64,000 nucleotides of DNA from Enterovibrio coralii (GCF_001559595.1 NZ_LNTY01000025.1:62001-126000); one strand, 5' to 3'. Numbered from the stretch's first letter, positions 26,759-37,765 are shown. Translations and numbers: made by a program. The notes: generated by a model not told the origin, from the letters alone.

Positions 26759-29133
26759 TCAAATTTTGGGTTTGACCTTACCCAACTTCATCCAGGTATC
26801 GACGACTGTATCCGGGTTCAGTGACACAGAGCTGATCCCTTGCGCCATCAACCATTCGGCCAAATCGTCATGATCTGACGGCCCTTGCCCGCATATCCCC
26901 ACATACTTGCCCGCTCGCGTTGCTGCTTCAATCGCCATTTTCAGCATGGCTTTCACCGCAGGATTTCGCTCATCAAACAAGTGAGCGATATCACCAGAAT
27001 CCCGATCAAGCCCCAGTGTTAGCTGCGTCATGTCGTTCGAACCAATCGAGAAACCGTCAAAGTATTTCAGGAAGTCATCCGCCAGCACCGCATTCGATGG
27101 CAGCTCACACATCATGATGACCTTGAGCCTTGCTCGCCGCGGCGAAGAGCGAATTTCGCCAGCAGATCGTTCACTTCCGCTGCTTCACCCGTGGTGCGTA
27201 CGAACGGGATCATGATTTCCACGTTCTTCAAGCCCATGTCATTGCGCACGCGCTTGATGGCTTGGGTTTCCAGCTCAAAGCAATCTTCGAATACAGGAGA
27301 GATGTAACGCGATGCACCGCGGAAACCCAGCATGGGGTTTTCCTCGTGCGGCTCATACTCGCTGCCGCCGATCAGGTTGCTGTATTCGTTCGACTTAAAG
27401 TCAGACATACGCACGATCACACGCTTTGGCCAGAATGCCGCAGCAATGGTCGCAATCCCTTCAGTCAGCTTACTGACATAAAAATCCACCGGATCTTTAT
27501 AACCACGAATACGCTGGTTGATCTCCGCTTTGAGTTCATCGCTTTGTGCATCAAAGTTGAGCAAGGCTTTCGGGTGAATGCCAATCATCTTGTTGATGAT
27601 AAATTCCAAACGCGCCAAGCCCACACCTTCATTCGGGATCTGCGCGAAATCGAACGCCCGGTCTGGGTTACCCACGTTCATCATCACTTTGGTTGGCAAC
27701 ACAGGCAGCTCATCAACCGCAGACTGGCTGATGGTAAAGTCGAGCTTGCCGTCATAGACATACCCCGTTTCACCTTCGGCACAAGAAATCGTTACCTCTG
27801 CGCCGTCCGTAAGCTTGGTGGTGGCATCGCCACAACCCACAATGGCCGGAATGCCTAGCTCACGGGCAATGATTGCCGCGTGACACGTACGACCGCCACG
27901 GTTGGTGACAATCGCCGAGGCTTTTTTCATCACAGGTTCCCAATCTGGGTCTGTCATGTCTGTTACCAGCACATCACCTTCTTGCACCAGCGACATCTCA
28001 TCCAGCGAGTCCACGATACGCACCGCACCGTTACCAATACGCTGACCTATCGCGCGACCCTCGACTAACACGCCTGCTTTACTGCTCAGCTCATAACGCT
28101 CAATCACATTGCTTTGCTTTTGCGAGCACACGGTTTCTGGGCGCGCCTGAACGATATAAAGCTTGCCGTCGATACCGTCTTTCGCCCACTCAATGTCCAT
28201 CGGACGCTGGTAGTGTTTTTCGATGATCATCGCCTGCTTGGCAAGCTCCGTAATTTCATCATCGTTCAGCGAAAACTGGTTCTGTTCTTCTGCGGAGGTA
28301 TCGATAATTTCAACCTGCTTACCGATCTCTTGGCTGTCGGCGTAAATCATCTTGATCAGTTTGGAGCCAAAAGTGCGTTTCACCACCGCCGGGTGACCCG
28401 CTTGCAACAGTGGCTTGTGGACATAGAACTCGTCAGGGTTTACTGCGCCCTGCACAACCATTTCGCCCAAGCCCCAAGACGACGTGATAAACACCACCTG
28501 ATCGAAACCAGATTCGGTGTCGAGGGTGAACATGACGCCTGACGCAGCTTTGTCCGAGCGTACCATGCGCTGAATACCCGCAGACAATGAAATGCCACGG
28601 TGATCAAAGCCCTGATGGACGCGGTAAGAAATCGCGCGGTCGTTGAACAAGGAAGCAAACACATGCTTGGTCGCCTCCAGTACCGCATCAATGCCTTTCA
28701 CATTAAGGAAGGTTTCTTGCTGACCCGCAAACGACGCATCAGGCAAATCTTCTGCGGTCGCCGACGAGCGAACGGCGACTGAAAGCTCCGGATTTCCGTC
28801 AACCAAGGTTTGGTAGTTATCGCGAATGTCCTGCTCCAAATCGGCAGGAAACGGCGCGTCCAGCACCCATTGTCGAATCGTAGCACCAGCTTTTCGCAGA
28901 GCATCAACGTCTTCGACGTCTAGGGTATCGAGAATTTGGTGAATGCGATCATCCAGCCCTTCAAAATCAAGGAACTGATTAAACGCATAAGAGGTGGTGG
29001 CAAAACCATTGGGCACAGAAACCCCAACATTCGCGAGATTAGAAACCATCTCGCCAAGCGAGGCATTTTTTCCGCCGACTTTGTCTACATCATCCATGGA
29101 CAGAGAGTCGAACCAGAGGGTGTTCTTTTGCAT
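26759..29133 (-). CDS. ppsA: Phosphoenolpyruvate synthase, frameshifted
   Basis: The enzyme (pyruvate, water dikinase) makes phosphoenolpyruvate from pyruvate and ATP for gluconeogenesis. The N-terminal ATP-grasp domain ([10 protein letters not shown]), the phospho-His domain ([20 protein letters not shown], His transferring phosphate) and the C-terminal TIM barrel ([20 protein letters not shown]) are all present. The frame breaks near 27122: adding one G to the GG run restores [13 protein letters not shown], the family sequence, giving about 791 residues. The ATG at 29133 has GGAG upstream. It is divergent from its regulator ppsR, 230 bases away, the normal gammaproteobacterial arrangement. 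Confidence 0.93.
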
Positions 29134-29363
29134 GTCTTTCTCCAGAAACATTGCGGCATTTGGGTGTTTAGCAAACTTTCCTTTTACAGCTAAAAACGCA
29201 TCCAGCCTTCACAAGCTGGCTCAACGCCAATAGCACACTCTATTTTGTTATTGTTATAGTCAAACCATCGCCATCGGTGCCGTCGAAAAGGACACTTTCG
29301 ATATATGCACTCAATGAGATAGTCTGATTTTTATCCTATCGAAATTTGCGAGGAACTTAACCT

Positions 29364-30200
29364 TTGAAGCACGCAGAAATTCAAGTTCGAGACGTGTTCT
29401 ATGTCTCGGATGGGACAGCCATCACATGCGAAACCCTCGGGCATGTTGTTTTGGGGCAGTTTTCTTTCGAACCTAACGAGAAAACCTTCCCTTTTGTGGA
29501 GTCAGAAGACAAACTCACCGATCTCACCAAGGAAATCCAACAATCCTATGAAAGACACGGCGTGAAGCCACTGGTGTTCTTTTCTATGGTGATCCCCACC
29601 ATGCGCGCGCAACTTCTCAAAGCACCTGCGTTTTTCTACGATGTACTGGAAAGCATCGTGCAGCGTGTCGCGGAAGACACCCAAATTGAACCCAAGCCAA
29701 AGCTTCAACGCTCACGCAGTGTCAGCAAAGACTCCGACACCTATTTCGATAGAATTTCAGCGATTGAATACACTTTAGCGCATGATGATGGCGTTTCTTT
29801 GAAAGATCTCGACCGTGCAGATGTGATTCTTTTGGGCGTGTCCAGAAGCGGCAAAACCCCAACCAGCCTCTATATGGCAATGCAGTTTGGCCTTCGTGTG
29901 GTCAACTACCCGTTTATCGCCGATGACATCGCTTCCCTGCGTCTTTTGCCTGAATTTGAATTTCAGCGGCACAAGCTCTTTGGCCTCACCATCGAGCCAG
30001 AAAGACTCACGCAAATTCGCCAAAACCGCCTTTCCGGTAGCGAGTACGCCAGCAGTGAACAGTGCCAGCAGGAAGTAGCCGCCATTGAAGCCCTGTTTCG
30101 AAGTGAAGCCATCCCCTACATCAACACCAGTTCGTTATCTGTAGAGGAAATCTCCACGCGGATATTGGAAAGAACGGGGATGAAGAGAAGGTTGTTTTAG
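29364..30200 (+). CDS. ppsR: PEP synthase regulatory protein (bifunctional kinase/phosphorylase)
   Basis: The 278-residue DUF299-family protein switches PpsA off by ADP-dependent phosphorylation of its catalytic-region Thr and on again by phosphorolysis. The N-terminal [17 protein letters not shown] and the P-loop [15 protein letters not shown] are diagnostic, and the end reads EEISTRILE. Translation begins at TTG 29364, behind a GAGGAA site; no ATG gives the full N-terminus. It is divergently transcribed from ppsA. Confidence 0.93.
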   Translation: MKHAEIQVRDVFYVSDGTAITCETLGHVVLGQFSFEPNEKTFPFVESEDKLTDLTKEIQQSYERHGVKPLVFFSMVIPTMRAQLLKAPAFFYDVLESIVQRVAEDTQIEPKPKLQRSRSVSKDSDTYFDRISAIEYTLAHDDGVSLKDLDRADVILLGVSRSGKTPTSLYMAMQFGLRVVNYPFIADDIASLRLLPEFEFQRHKLFGLTIEPERLTQIRQNRLSGSEYASSEQCQQEVAAIEALFRSEAIPYINTSSLSVEEISTRILERTGMKRRLF

Positions 30201-30355
30201 TTCGGGAGCGATCAGAGTAATGAGGGTGATTCGCTTTTGTTTAGGCACCTAGAAAGGAATTTGGACAAAAGTGAGTTAGCGTCTGTCCCTGTAGTCGTAT
30301 AATTCGGATAACCTCAGATTCTGCAAAACGGAGTAGACGACTTTGTTGTTCGAAA

Positions 30356-30386
30356 GCATTGGCTGCTGACGCAGCCAAAAGAATGC
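30356..30386. repeat. Strong hairpin downstream of the SIR2-like gene
   Basis: TTGGCTGC (30359-30366) pairs with GCAGCCAA (30371-30378), extended by GCATT/AATGC after a bulge. It lies 35 bases after the SIR2-like stop on the minus strand and may terminate or protect that message. The rest of the 30201-30420 gap shows no gene. Confidence 0.5.
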
Positions 30387-30420
30387 TATTGCCTATTGAC
30401 CGGAGAAGGGCTCATATGTG

Positions 30421-31314
30421 TTAAGTGTATTTTTCGGAGATCTGATCAATAGCACGGTTATAGTAACCAAGCTTATCTAGTTGGCTGTTGTCTATTTCTA
30501 CGACCTGTACACCTACACTTTTGAGGAGATCCAATTTACTCTTCGAGACATCAACGTAGGTTTTAGGGATATAGTAGTACACTTGATTAAATATCAATAA
30601 ACGCTTGGTGTGCATGGACTTTTGTCTGAAAGTAAGCAACCACCATAGATCATTTTCATTAAAATCCAAAGATAGACCAAGAATATGGACGTCTTTAGTG
30701 AAGAACATATCAACCCATGATAAGTGCTCAACTTTATCCTCTTTGAACCGCTTAGTTAAAGGCGAAAAAGAGCGATTTTTGTAAGTATCTTTAGTGCCAG
30801 TAACAACATAACTGCGCATATGCTGCAAATATCCACTGTAGTGCTCATAGCCTAATGTTATAGATTGATAAGCATTTGCAGAACCATGAATATGCCAAAC
30901 TTTTTTATTCCCAACTTCATGATAACGAAACAAATTGTAAAGTGACTCTTTGATGTAACCACTATTTTTGAGTGACTTGATGTTAGAGGACAATACAGAC
31001 TCAAGGGACAAATCATAGTTAGTTGTGAGAATATTTTCACAGCTTAATTCCATCAAACGTTTATGGATAGTGCTTGATTGGATATCACTGACATGGCTAG
31101 CAACAAATTTTTTAACTACACGTTCGTCAAATGAACCACTAGTGTCTAAGCCCTTGAAGTAGATTTCTTCATAAGCTAGGGGAAAAGGCTTATCTTTAGG
31201 AAAATCCACCGAAATTGACAAGTGTTCTGTAAGGTCCTTAAGAAGATCCTCCCATGATTTTCCGGCAACAATATTATTGATATCATTACCAACTAGTACA
31301 ACATAATCTCTCAT
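30421..31314 (-). CDS. SIR2-like domain protein, likely defence-associated NADase
   Basis: The 297-residue protein has the features of the SIR2_2 family used in several anti-phage systems: a Rossmann start YVVLVGNDINNIV, a TTNYD motif (ENILTTNYDLSLE) and the catalytic-type His in KVWHIHG, followed by HILGLSLDFNENDLWWLL. Such proteins deplete NAD during infection; that role is inference here. The ATG at 31314 is preferred over one five codons earlier. Codons are AT-rich compared with ppsR next door, consistent with transfer. Its start lies 14 bases after an integron attC core site, so it looks like the first gene of a cassette. Confidence 0.8.
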   Translation of the reverse strand: MRDYVVLVGNDINNIVAGKSWEDLLKDLTEHLSISVDFPKDKPFPLAYEEIYFKGLDTSGSFDERVVKKFVASHVSDIQSSTIHKRLMELSCENILTTNYDLSLESVLSSNIKSLKNSGYIKESLYNLFRYHEVGNKKVWHIHGSANAYQSITLGYEHYSGYLQHMRSYVVTGTKDTYKNRSFSPLTKRFKEDKVEHLSWVDMFFTKDVHILGLSLDFNENDLWWLLTFRQKSMHTKRLLIFNQVYYYIPKTYVDVSKSKLDLLKSVGVQVVEIDNSQLDKLGYYNRAIDQISEKYT

Positions 31315-31327
31315 ACTTCCTCTATAC

Positions 31328-31453
31328 ACTTAACGCCCTGCTAAGGGGTGAGCAACGCCACCACCTGACCTAAAGCATTGTCACGGAAACACTAAAGTCG
31401 ATTCAAACTGAAAGTGCCAAGCGTTGCGAATCTGCTTGAATTTATTGTTAAAT
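31328..31453 (-). repeat. Integron attC site, VCR-like
   Basis: On the minus strand the site runs from ATTTAAC (31453-31447, RYYYAAC) to GTTAAGT (31334-31328, GTTRRRY), 126 bases, the size of the Vibrio VCR. Inner boxes GCAACGC (31352-31358) and GCGTTGC (31421-31427) are complementary. The stretch TAACGCCC, then CTAAGGGG, then GCAACGC follows the reverse complement of the V. cholerae VCR nearly base for base. It separates the GIY-YIG and SIR2-like genes. Confidence 0.85.
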
Positions 31454-31533
31454 TTCAGACTCCGAAGTAGTACCACCTGATTAGTGGTCCTACTTTTTAC
31501 TAGCAACGATATTAAATTGATGAAATGAATTAC

Positions 31534-31943
31534 TCAGAAGTACTGATTGCCTTTTTCGCATGTGTAGTCAATCTCAAGATCTTCCCACGCTTTTTCTATT
31601 AGCACACTAATAGTATATAAATAGTCGTCAGCGAGATCGTACCCGAAGTGGGGGTGAGGTGTAGCTAGTTTATCTACATCACTCTCTGTAACCAGATGGA
31701 AAAACTCACGTTTTCGGTTAACTCGATGGCCTACCATAACTTGGTGTGCAATAGTTTCAGCTTCTATCATATTTGATACTTTCCATACAGTATGAATATG
31801 CATAGGCTCAGCGGTACCAGTTGTGTGTAGTTGTTTTCGCCTAGCTACAGGTTTATAGATAATCCAATCTTTATTTCATTTGGATTTGTTTCGTTCACAA
31901 AAATATAAATATAACCTGGTCCTTTCGGTGATCTTCCTGCCAT
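31534..31943 (-). CDS. GIY-YIG / T5orf172-type nuclease domain protein, frameshifted
   Basis: Two frames together give a small GIY-YIG protein. The first part starts at ATG 31943: MAGRSPKGPGYIYIFVNE, then IKIGLSIN, with the GYIYI and IKIG motifs of the family. The frame then stops at a TAG (31847-31845), but adding one base near 31849 leads into LVARRKQLHTTGTAEP, with the catalytic-type Arg region, and on to AHQVMVGHRVNRKREFF, the usual end motif with conserved Glu and Phe. The stop is at 31534. Length about 136 residues. It lies upstream of attC and probably forms an integron cassette with it. Function as a nuclease is inference. Confidence 0.7.
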
Positions 31944-32039
31944 AGATAAACGCCTCATTATATGTATTTTCTTTTACGTTACATCGCCTATTAAAATTAA
32001 ACCAAACTCACATCAACGTAACAGAGTGAAATTTAACAT

Positions 32040-32320
32040 CTTATTAACGGGAGGCTTGCCCGCTTAGTACAAAACTGGGCCGCCCGATTAGTCCGCGTAC
32101 AGTTGTCCAAAATTACCATATACCCTCATAAATCAGTAGATTAACTTTTTTGTTGCGAACTTAGTTTAAGAATTCGGGCACCCCGAATTAAAAACGTGCA
32201 CATTTTTACTATATGCATTTATCTGTGTTTTTATACAGCGTTAAATCAATAGAATAATTTGGCCTTAGAGAGATAAATCATGTGCTCAGATGCTCGAAGT
32301 ATCAACTCACTTTGGGGCAT
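32040..32320. repeat. Imperfect direct repeat, copy 1 (about 280 bp)
   Basis: This non-coding stretch matches 34226-34508 in the same orientation. Best blocks are CTTATTA(A/G)CGGGA, CCCGATTAGTCCGCGTACA, ACCATATA, AATCAGT(A/G)GATTAACTTT, and the end (AACTCAC, TGGGGCA). The two copies bracket the DUF262/DUF1524 gene. The region 31944-32551 has no supported gene. Confidence 0.7.
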
Positions 32321-32424
32321 CACGTGTCATAACAGATCTGCCTGAGACGAAGCTGGACAATTCTTAGTTAGAAATTGTACCGTCGCAGTTTGACGAACAG
32401 GGGAATCCATGTAGCTTTGCTAAG

Positions 32425-32485
32425 CGACAACAAAATAGCTGGCTAAAATTAGCGAGAAGCGAGAAAAAGCCAGCTGTTTTGTCCG
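32425..32485. repeat. attC-like long hairpin downstream of the GmrSD-like gene
   Basis: ACAAAATAGCTGGCT pairs with AGCCAGCTGTTTTGT (about 32468-32482) around a 23-base loop containing TTAGCGAGAAGCGAG. AACAAATT flanks one side, as in attC sites, but no proper GTTRRRY core was found, so it may be a decayed attC or a plain terminator. Confidence 0.4.
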
Positions 32486-32551
32486 TTTAAGTAATTTGTT
32501 AGTTTCTACTTTACGCGTAAGGTAGATGCCATATTGCTTTAGCTTGTTTCG

Positions 32552-34197
32552 CTAAATATTTTTGTCTAGCTTTAAGGTTATCTTGATTCCACTTTTGATA
32601 ACCAAACTTTTCGTTAATTCATATCTACTCGTTTTATAAACTTCAGATTTATGCTCAAAATTTTTGTTGCCAATAACACGATTTTTATCCGGCTCTAACA
32701 ATGTGAAATTTCCAAGCCTATAAATAAAACTTTCTTCAATATCTTTAGGAAAGTTTTCACTCCATTCAGATGATGGATTTTCTGGCAACACATGCTCAAG
32801 TGAACCATTGTCATGCTCAAAATCAAATGAATGTTCTGATAGGTGGTTTTCGATGCTATAAACTATATATCTAGCCAATTTCGCCGATCTTTTAGTTCTG
32901 ATTGATTTGGATTCAAAGTTACGTTCAAAATCCTCATTGCTGACATAAAGTGGTTGTAATATAATAAATATATCTCTTGCCGTTCTAGCAGTTCCTGCAT
33001 TAATTGCTTTACATGCCTCATTATACTTTGACTCTAACGCATTTGGGTTTAACCCTGAGATCACTATATATCTAAAAGAAATTACTGAGCAAATCCTTAA
33101 AGTAGCAGTCCAATCATCATGATCTAAGTACAAATATGCATTAATCAACAATGGATAACATTGGGTAACATTAAAAAGACTTAGTTCTCTAATATGCTTT
33201 TTAACTCTCTCCTCACCTTCCCATAATTGATGGCTGAATCACTTAGAGCAGCATAAACCTCAGAAACCTCACTCATGCTATTTAACAGCTCAAACGCCGT
33301 ACTAGGAGTATTGATGTGCCTTTTAACAGTCTTAAATAATTCTTTTTCTTGAATTAAGCCATTTTGCATCATCCAATAGTGGCGTAGAAATTTCGGGAAT
33401 CCCGAGTATGAAACGTGATTAATAGTTATATCCCAGATATTTTTAACATGACTCTTATCTGCCTCGTCAACTATTGAAAATAGATAGTTTTTCAATAAAT
33501 CAGTAACAGATAAGTCTAAGCCTCGGTCATTTAGCGTTTCAAAAATAAGATAAGCACTCAAATCATCCGTTGCTGTAATTTGGATAAATAACAAGCTATC
33601 AGAAATATACTCAACAAAAGAAATTAATGAAGTAACATCTTCACCCATAAAAATCTCTTCTTTAATCAATTCCTTATAATAATTAAAGCACTCGAAAAGT
33701 AGTTTATTGCTCTTGATGGTTGACTTTATATTTATAGGCTTTCTAAAGTTGGTTAAATAGGTTGAGAAGAAAGGGTTGTTACTTTCATTTAATTCAATTT
33801 TATTTTCATAGTTCAATGAAGATAAAGATTTCTTTCCAACAAAGTCGGTAATTAGAAGCTCTATTCTTTTTTTATTGTTTTCTACATCAATTTCGCGTTC
33901 AACCAGATCATTTAAAGTATCAACCACGGCCAGCACTAATATTGTAAGAGTTGTCAATCTTTGCTGACCATCGATAATATCGTATTGCTTTTTATTTTTA
34001 GATACTAAAACAACAGAACCCATATAATGTTTGGAATCATTTTTCCTATTGGTCTCTATGTCTAACCATAAATCATTCCAATGAGTTTTGCTCCAAGAAT
34101 AGTCTCTTTGATATAGAGGAACTTTAAATTTATTGTCACCTTTGATTATTCCACCAAAAGTATCTGTCTCTGCATTTAAAAAATTTTCTGCTGACAT
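32552..34197 (-). CDS. DUF262/DUF1524 (GmrSD-like) restriction protein, frameshifted
   Basis: This is a GmrSD-type protein, the family of type IV restriction enzymes acting on modified phage DNA. The N-terminal DUF262 (ParB-like) domain has PLYQRDYSW and DIIDGQQRLTTL, the NTPase-type motif. The C-terminal DUF1524 HNH-like domain has EHVLPENPSSEW, GNFTLLEPDKNRVIGNKNF and a final Y-x-x-S-x-Y-like end. The frame breaks at an A/T run at 33198-33202: one more A on the coding strand gives RRELKKHIRELSLFN, joining both halves into about 548 residues. The ATG at 34197 has AGGAG. Codon use is AT-rich. Flanking direct repeats suggest it arrived as a unit. Confidence 0.85.
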
Positions 34198-34225
34198 TGC
34201 CAACTCTCCTTGTGAAAACTAACAA

Positions 34226-34508
34226 CTTATTAGCGGGAAACTTGCCCGTTTATCGAAAACCGGGACACCCGATTAGTCCGCGTACACTTTTACCAACTTA
34301 CCATATAGGTGAATTAAATCAGTGGATTAACTTTTATGGTTGCGATCTAAATGGGAGAATATTGGAGTCCGTTACTAAAAATATGCTCATTTTCACTATA
34401 TACATTGCGCTTTGTATTTATACAGAAGAAATGTATAAGAAAAATTTAGACTTTGTGGGATGATTCGAGCTCTCAGATGGACGAAATGCTAACTCACAAT
34501 GGGGCAAT
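34226..34508. repeat. Imperfect direct repeat, copy 2 (about 280 bp)
   Basis: This matches 32040-32320 in the same orientation and begins 29 bases upstream of the GmrSD-like start. A frame through it is not credible as a gene because it starts inside the neighbouring gene's leader and has no ribosome site. The rest of 34198-34673 holds no recognised gene. Confidence 0.7.
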
Positions 34509-34673
34509 TTAGCGTTTACTCAATCCACACCGATTAGCGCGAACAATGTGGACAAAAATTAGCCACCCATATAGAATCCCCCGCTTCTTGGGTAACATGA
34601 CTTACCTTAACCTTTCAGACAGTGCATCAGGAGACCGTTTCTGTCTGCGTTTACTCAAACACAGGCACGTCAC

Positions 34674-35033
34674 ATGCACATTCTCAAACTTAGCGGTACG
34701 CTCGCAGTAGCGACGCTTTGTATTCAACTCGTCAACATGATGAGTGTCCGCTACCTTGATACCTCCAACATACTCCTGTCCGCAGCGAAGATTTGTCTTG
34801 TCGCGATTCCGTTTATGTATATTGGTAGTGTCGGCTTCTCGGTCTATTACGGGAGCGGTGCGCTGAAATTTCCCTATGTATCTCTCGTACTCATGGCGGC
34901 TGGGTTTTCTACCCTATTTGGTATTGTGCTGACGTTATTTTTCCAAAAGGTGATCCCAACTCCCCAACAGATTGTTGGCTGCGTACTGCTATTGGCAGGG
35001 ATTGGTGCCACGGTGCTGGGCAAAAGTACGTGA
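34674..35033 (+). CDS. Small four-span membrane protein, DMT/SMR-like
   Basis: The 119-residue protein has four hydrophobic segments: SGTLAVATLCIQLVNMM, AAKICLVAIPFMYIGSVGF, VSLVLMAAGFSTLFGIVLTL and IVGCVLLLAGIGATVLG. Size and the last helix resemble small multidrug-resistance and half-size DMT transporters, which act as dimers, but the usual conserved Glu of SMR proteins in helix 1 is absent. The substrate is unknown. It is a single gene between the defence-like island and a gene of unknown function on the other strand. Confidence 0.65.
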   Translation: MHILKLSGTLAVATLCIQLVNMMSVRYLDTSNILLSAAKICLVAIPFMYIGSVGFSVYYGSGALKFPYVSLVLMAAGFSTLFGIVLTLFFQKVIPTPQQIVGCVLLLAGIGATVLGKST

Positions 35034-35260
35034 TGGGTTAGAAGAAATTACGATAGACCCATTCGCTAACCAGCCTACATTCTTCCGCTTATCTCAAACA
35101 AAAACCTCAAACAATGGCTTACCACGAATTCTTAGCTGGCGATCACGCTGAGTTAAAAACCACAGATATCAAAAAGGCGTTATAAATCAGATTTATACGC
35201 CTCAGAAAATAGAGCATCACTTAAGCATGTTGGCGTTTGGTGACTACGCCGATTTTACGC

Positions 35261-35635
35261 TTAGTCAATGTCGCAATCGGTGCAGCTTTGCAGTACAACT
35301 TCATGCTCGAACACTGCTGCGTCGCCGCCCTCTGCCAGAAGCTCGGCGATTTCTTCCGCCACTTCTTGCTCGTCGTCCGCTTTAACTTGGCTCGCAAGGT
35401 CTTCTTCTGAGTAGCCGTAGAAGTTCAGCAACAAGTACTCACGCGCTTCGTCTTTCGTGCAAGTTACGTTTACCAAAAGATCGGTTTCAACGTTGCCCTT
35501 AGCAATGATCGCCGTCATTTGCGCGACAACATCCTCTTTCATCGCTGCCGTTAACCAACCAAGGTCAGTGCTTACTTTGGTATTTTTACAGTTAAAACAA
35601 GGAAGTTGATGGAAGTAGTATTTAAAGTCAGACAT
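35261..35635 (-). CDS. Acidic cytoplasmic protein of unknown function
   Basis: The 124-residue protein has a Cys pair at each end (CFNC near residue 14 and CTDC near 119), which could together bind a metal or form disulfides. The C-terminal third is very acidic (DDEQEVAEEIAELLAEGG). No signal peptide or span. I do not recognise the family. An AAGAAAA stretch precedes the ATG; the ribosome site is weak. It stands alone between the small membrane protein gene and gdhA. Confidence 0.7.
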   Translation of the reverse strand: MSDFKYYFHQLPCFNCKNTKVSTDLGWLTAAMKEDVVAQMTAIIAKGNVETDLLVNVTCTKDEAREYLLLNFYGYSEEDLASQVKADDEQEVAEEIAELLAEGGDAAVFEHEVVLQSCTDCDID

Positions 35636-35864
35636 AGGTATTTTTCTTCAAGTGTTTTTGTAGCCGAATTATGAGCGTTTTCTAGAAAAATACTATCTGA
35701 ATTGGCATTGAACACGAAGCTTAAGTCAGGCACTTGAAGGAAACGCTCACCCCATTTTGTAATGGGTCAAGACCGCTCGCCAAACTCAACGATAGAAGCA
35801 ACGAGAATGAGGCGGATGATGGGCCAATGTATCAAACGTTCTTCAACCCATCAGGTTTAACGAC

Positions 35865-35887
35865 AAAAAAAGCCACCTCGCGGTGGC
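35865..35887 (-). terminator. Terminator of gdhA
   Basis: GCCACC (35872-35877) pairs with GGTGGC (35882-35887), followed on the minus strand by seven Ts, 26 bases after the gdhA stop. Confidence 0.85.
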
Positions 35888-35912
35888 TTCTACATTTCTA
35901 ACTAAGCGAAAC

Positions 35913-37261
<1,349 letters not shown>

Positions 37262-37581
37262 GAACTCCGTCTACGTAAAATAACACTGCCCTGAGAATAG
37301 ATATGTATCCAGTTGTATATGTTTATTCCAATCAGGGTTTATAGCAGGTTCGAGATCGCCGCTCCTAAAGAAGATGGTTAGGTTTTAATCACATATCTAA
37401 ATCTGGAAATAAAATATTTTGTTTTGTTTCTTTTGATTGAGGAGTAATGTAAATCCGTAGAGTCACATACCTCAAAAAAGCCTCAAACCCTTGTCCTTCT
37501 TGAAGCACAGCCTCTGCGCGCCGCATAAAATCCATTCACTTTTCATTCAATCTCAACCCATATCGAATGCAAAACAAGCAG
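37262..37581. other. Divergent intergenic region between gdhA and the ileS leader
   Basis: About 320 AT-rich bases with no supported gene. It must hold the gdhA promoter. No operator was recognised. The ileS promoter begins at its right edge. Confidence 0.5.
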
Positions 37582-37610
37582 TTGACATACTCTGAGATAA
37601 GTGGAAATCT
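37582..37610 (+). promoter_or_regulatory. Candidate promoter of the ileS attenuator
   Basis: TTGACA (37582-37587) is a perfect -35 box. A 17-base spacer leads to AAATCT (37605-37610), a weak -10. Transcription would begin close to the leader-peptide start; if so, the second ATG (37629) may be the real start of the peptide. Confidence 0.5.
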
Positions 37611-37616
37611 GTAGTG

Positions 37617-37664
37617 ATGAAGACGCAAATGCACACCCAACGAATTATTATCATCATTTCTTAG
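37617..37664 (+). CDS. Isoleucine-rich leader peptide of the ileS attenuator
   Basis: The frame encodes MKTQMHTQRIIIIIS: fifteen residues with five consecutive Ile codons (ATT ATT ATC ATC ATT, 37644-37658), then Ser and TAG. Such runs are the hallmark of amino-acid leader peptides (compare the His run of hisL). The ribosome would stall here when charged tRNA-Ile is short. A GAAGA sequence upstream of the second ATG at 37629 could serve as ribosome site, giving an 11-residue version. The peptide itself probably has no other function. Confidence 0.85.
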   Translation: MKTQMHTQRIIIIIS

Positions 37665-37725
37665 GAAATGGTGGGATAGTTTGCGTCACTAGAAACTTTC
37701 AAAACCCGCCTAAGAGGCGGGTTTT
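37651..37725 (+). promoter_or_regulatory. Transcription attenuator with alternative RNA structures
   Basis: Three mutually exclusive structures can be drawn. A pause hairpin 1:2 pairs 37652-37660 with 37665-37673 (core CATTTC-TTAG-GAAATG) and covers the last Ile codons. An antiterminator 2:3 pairs GGTGGG (37670-37675) with CCCGCC (37705-37710), plus AGTTT (37678-37682) with AAACT (37693-37697). The terminator 3:4 is 37701-37725. Stalling at Ile codons would open 1:2 and favour 2:3, letting transcription into ileS. Also, CCTAAGAGGC (37709-37718) is complementary to GCCTCTTAGG (37736-37745) near the ileS ribosome site. Confidence 0.82.
37701..37725 (+). terminator. Attenuator terminator upstream of ileS
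   Basis: AAAACCCGCC (37701-37710) and GGCGGGTTTT (37716-37725) form a perfect 10-bp stem with loop TAAGA. It lies between the Ile leader peptide and the ileS start at 37766. Confidence 0.9.
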
Positions 37726-37765
37726 CTCATACTGGGCCTCTTAGGAAAACGACCGAGAGGCAAGC

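Noticed and set aside
27130..27858. A 242-residue plus-strand frame opposite ppsA
   Set aside because: It is antisense to conserved ppsA sequence, with no ribosome site and a His-rich, shadow-like composition.
30300..30423. A second attC site at the 3' end of the SIR2-like gene
   Set aside because: ACTTAAC at the stop codon fits the RYYYAAC box, but no matching GTTRRRY core or complementary arm was found within a plausible distance.
34197..34463. An 88-residue plus-strand frame inside direct repeat copy 2
   Set aside because: The second repeat copy does not keep this frame, and there is no ribosome site.
37582..37765. A T-box riboswitch in front of ileS
   Set aside because: No T-box sequence or specifier-loop layout is present; the Ile-rich leader peptide explains the terminator better.
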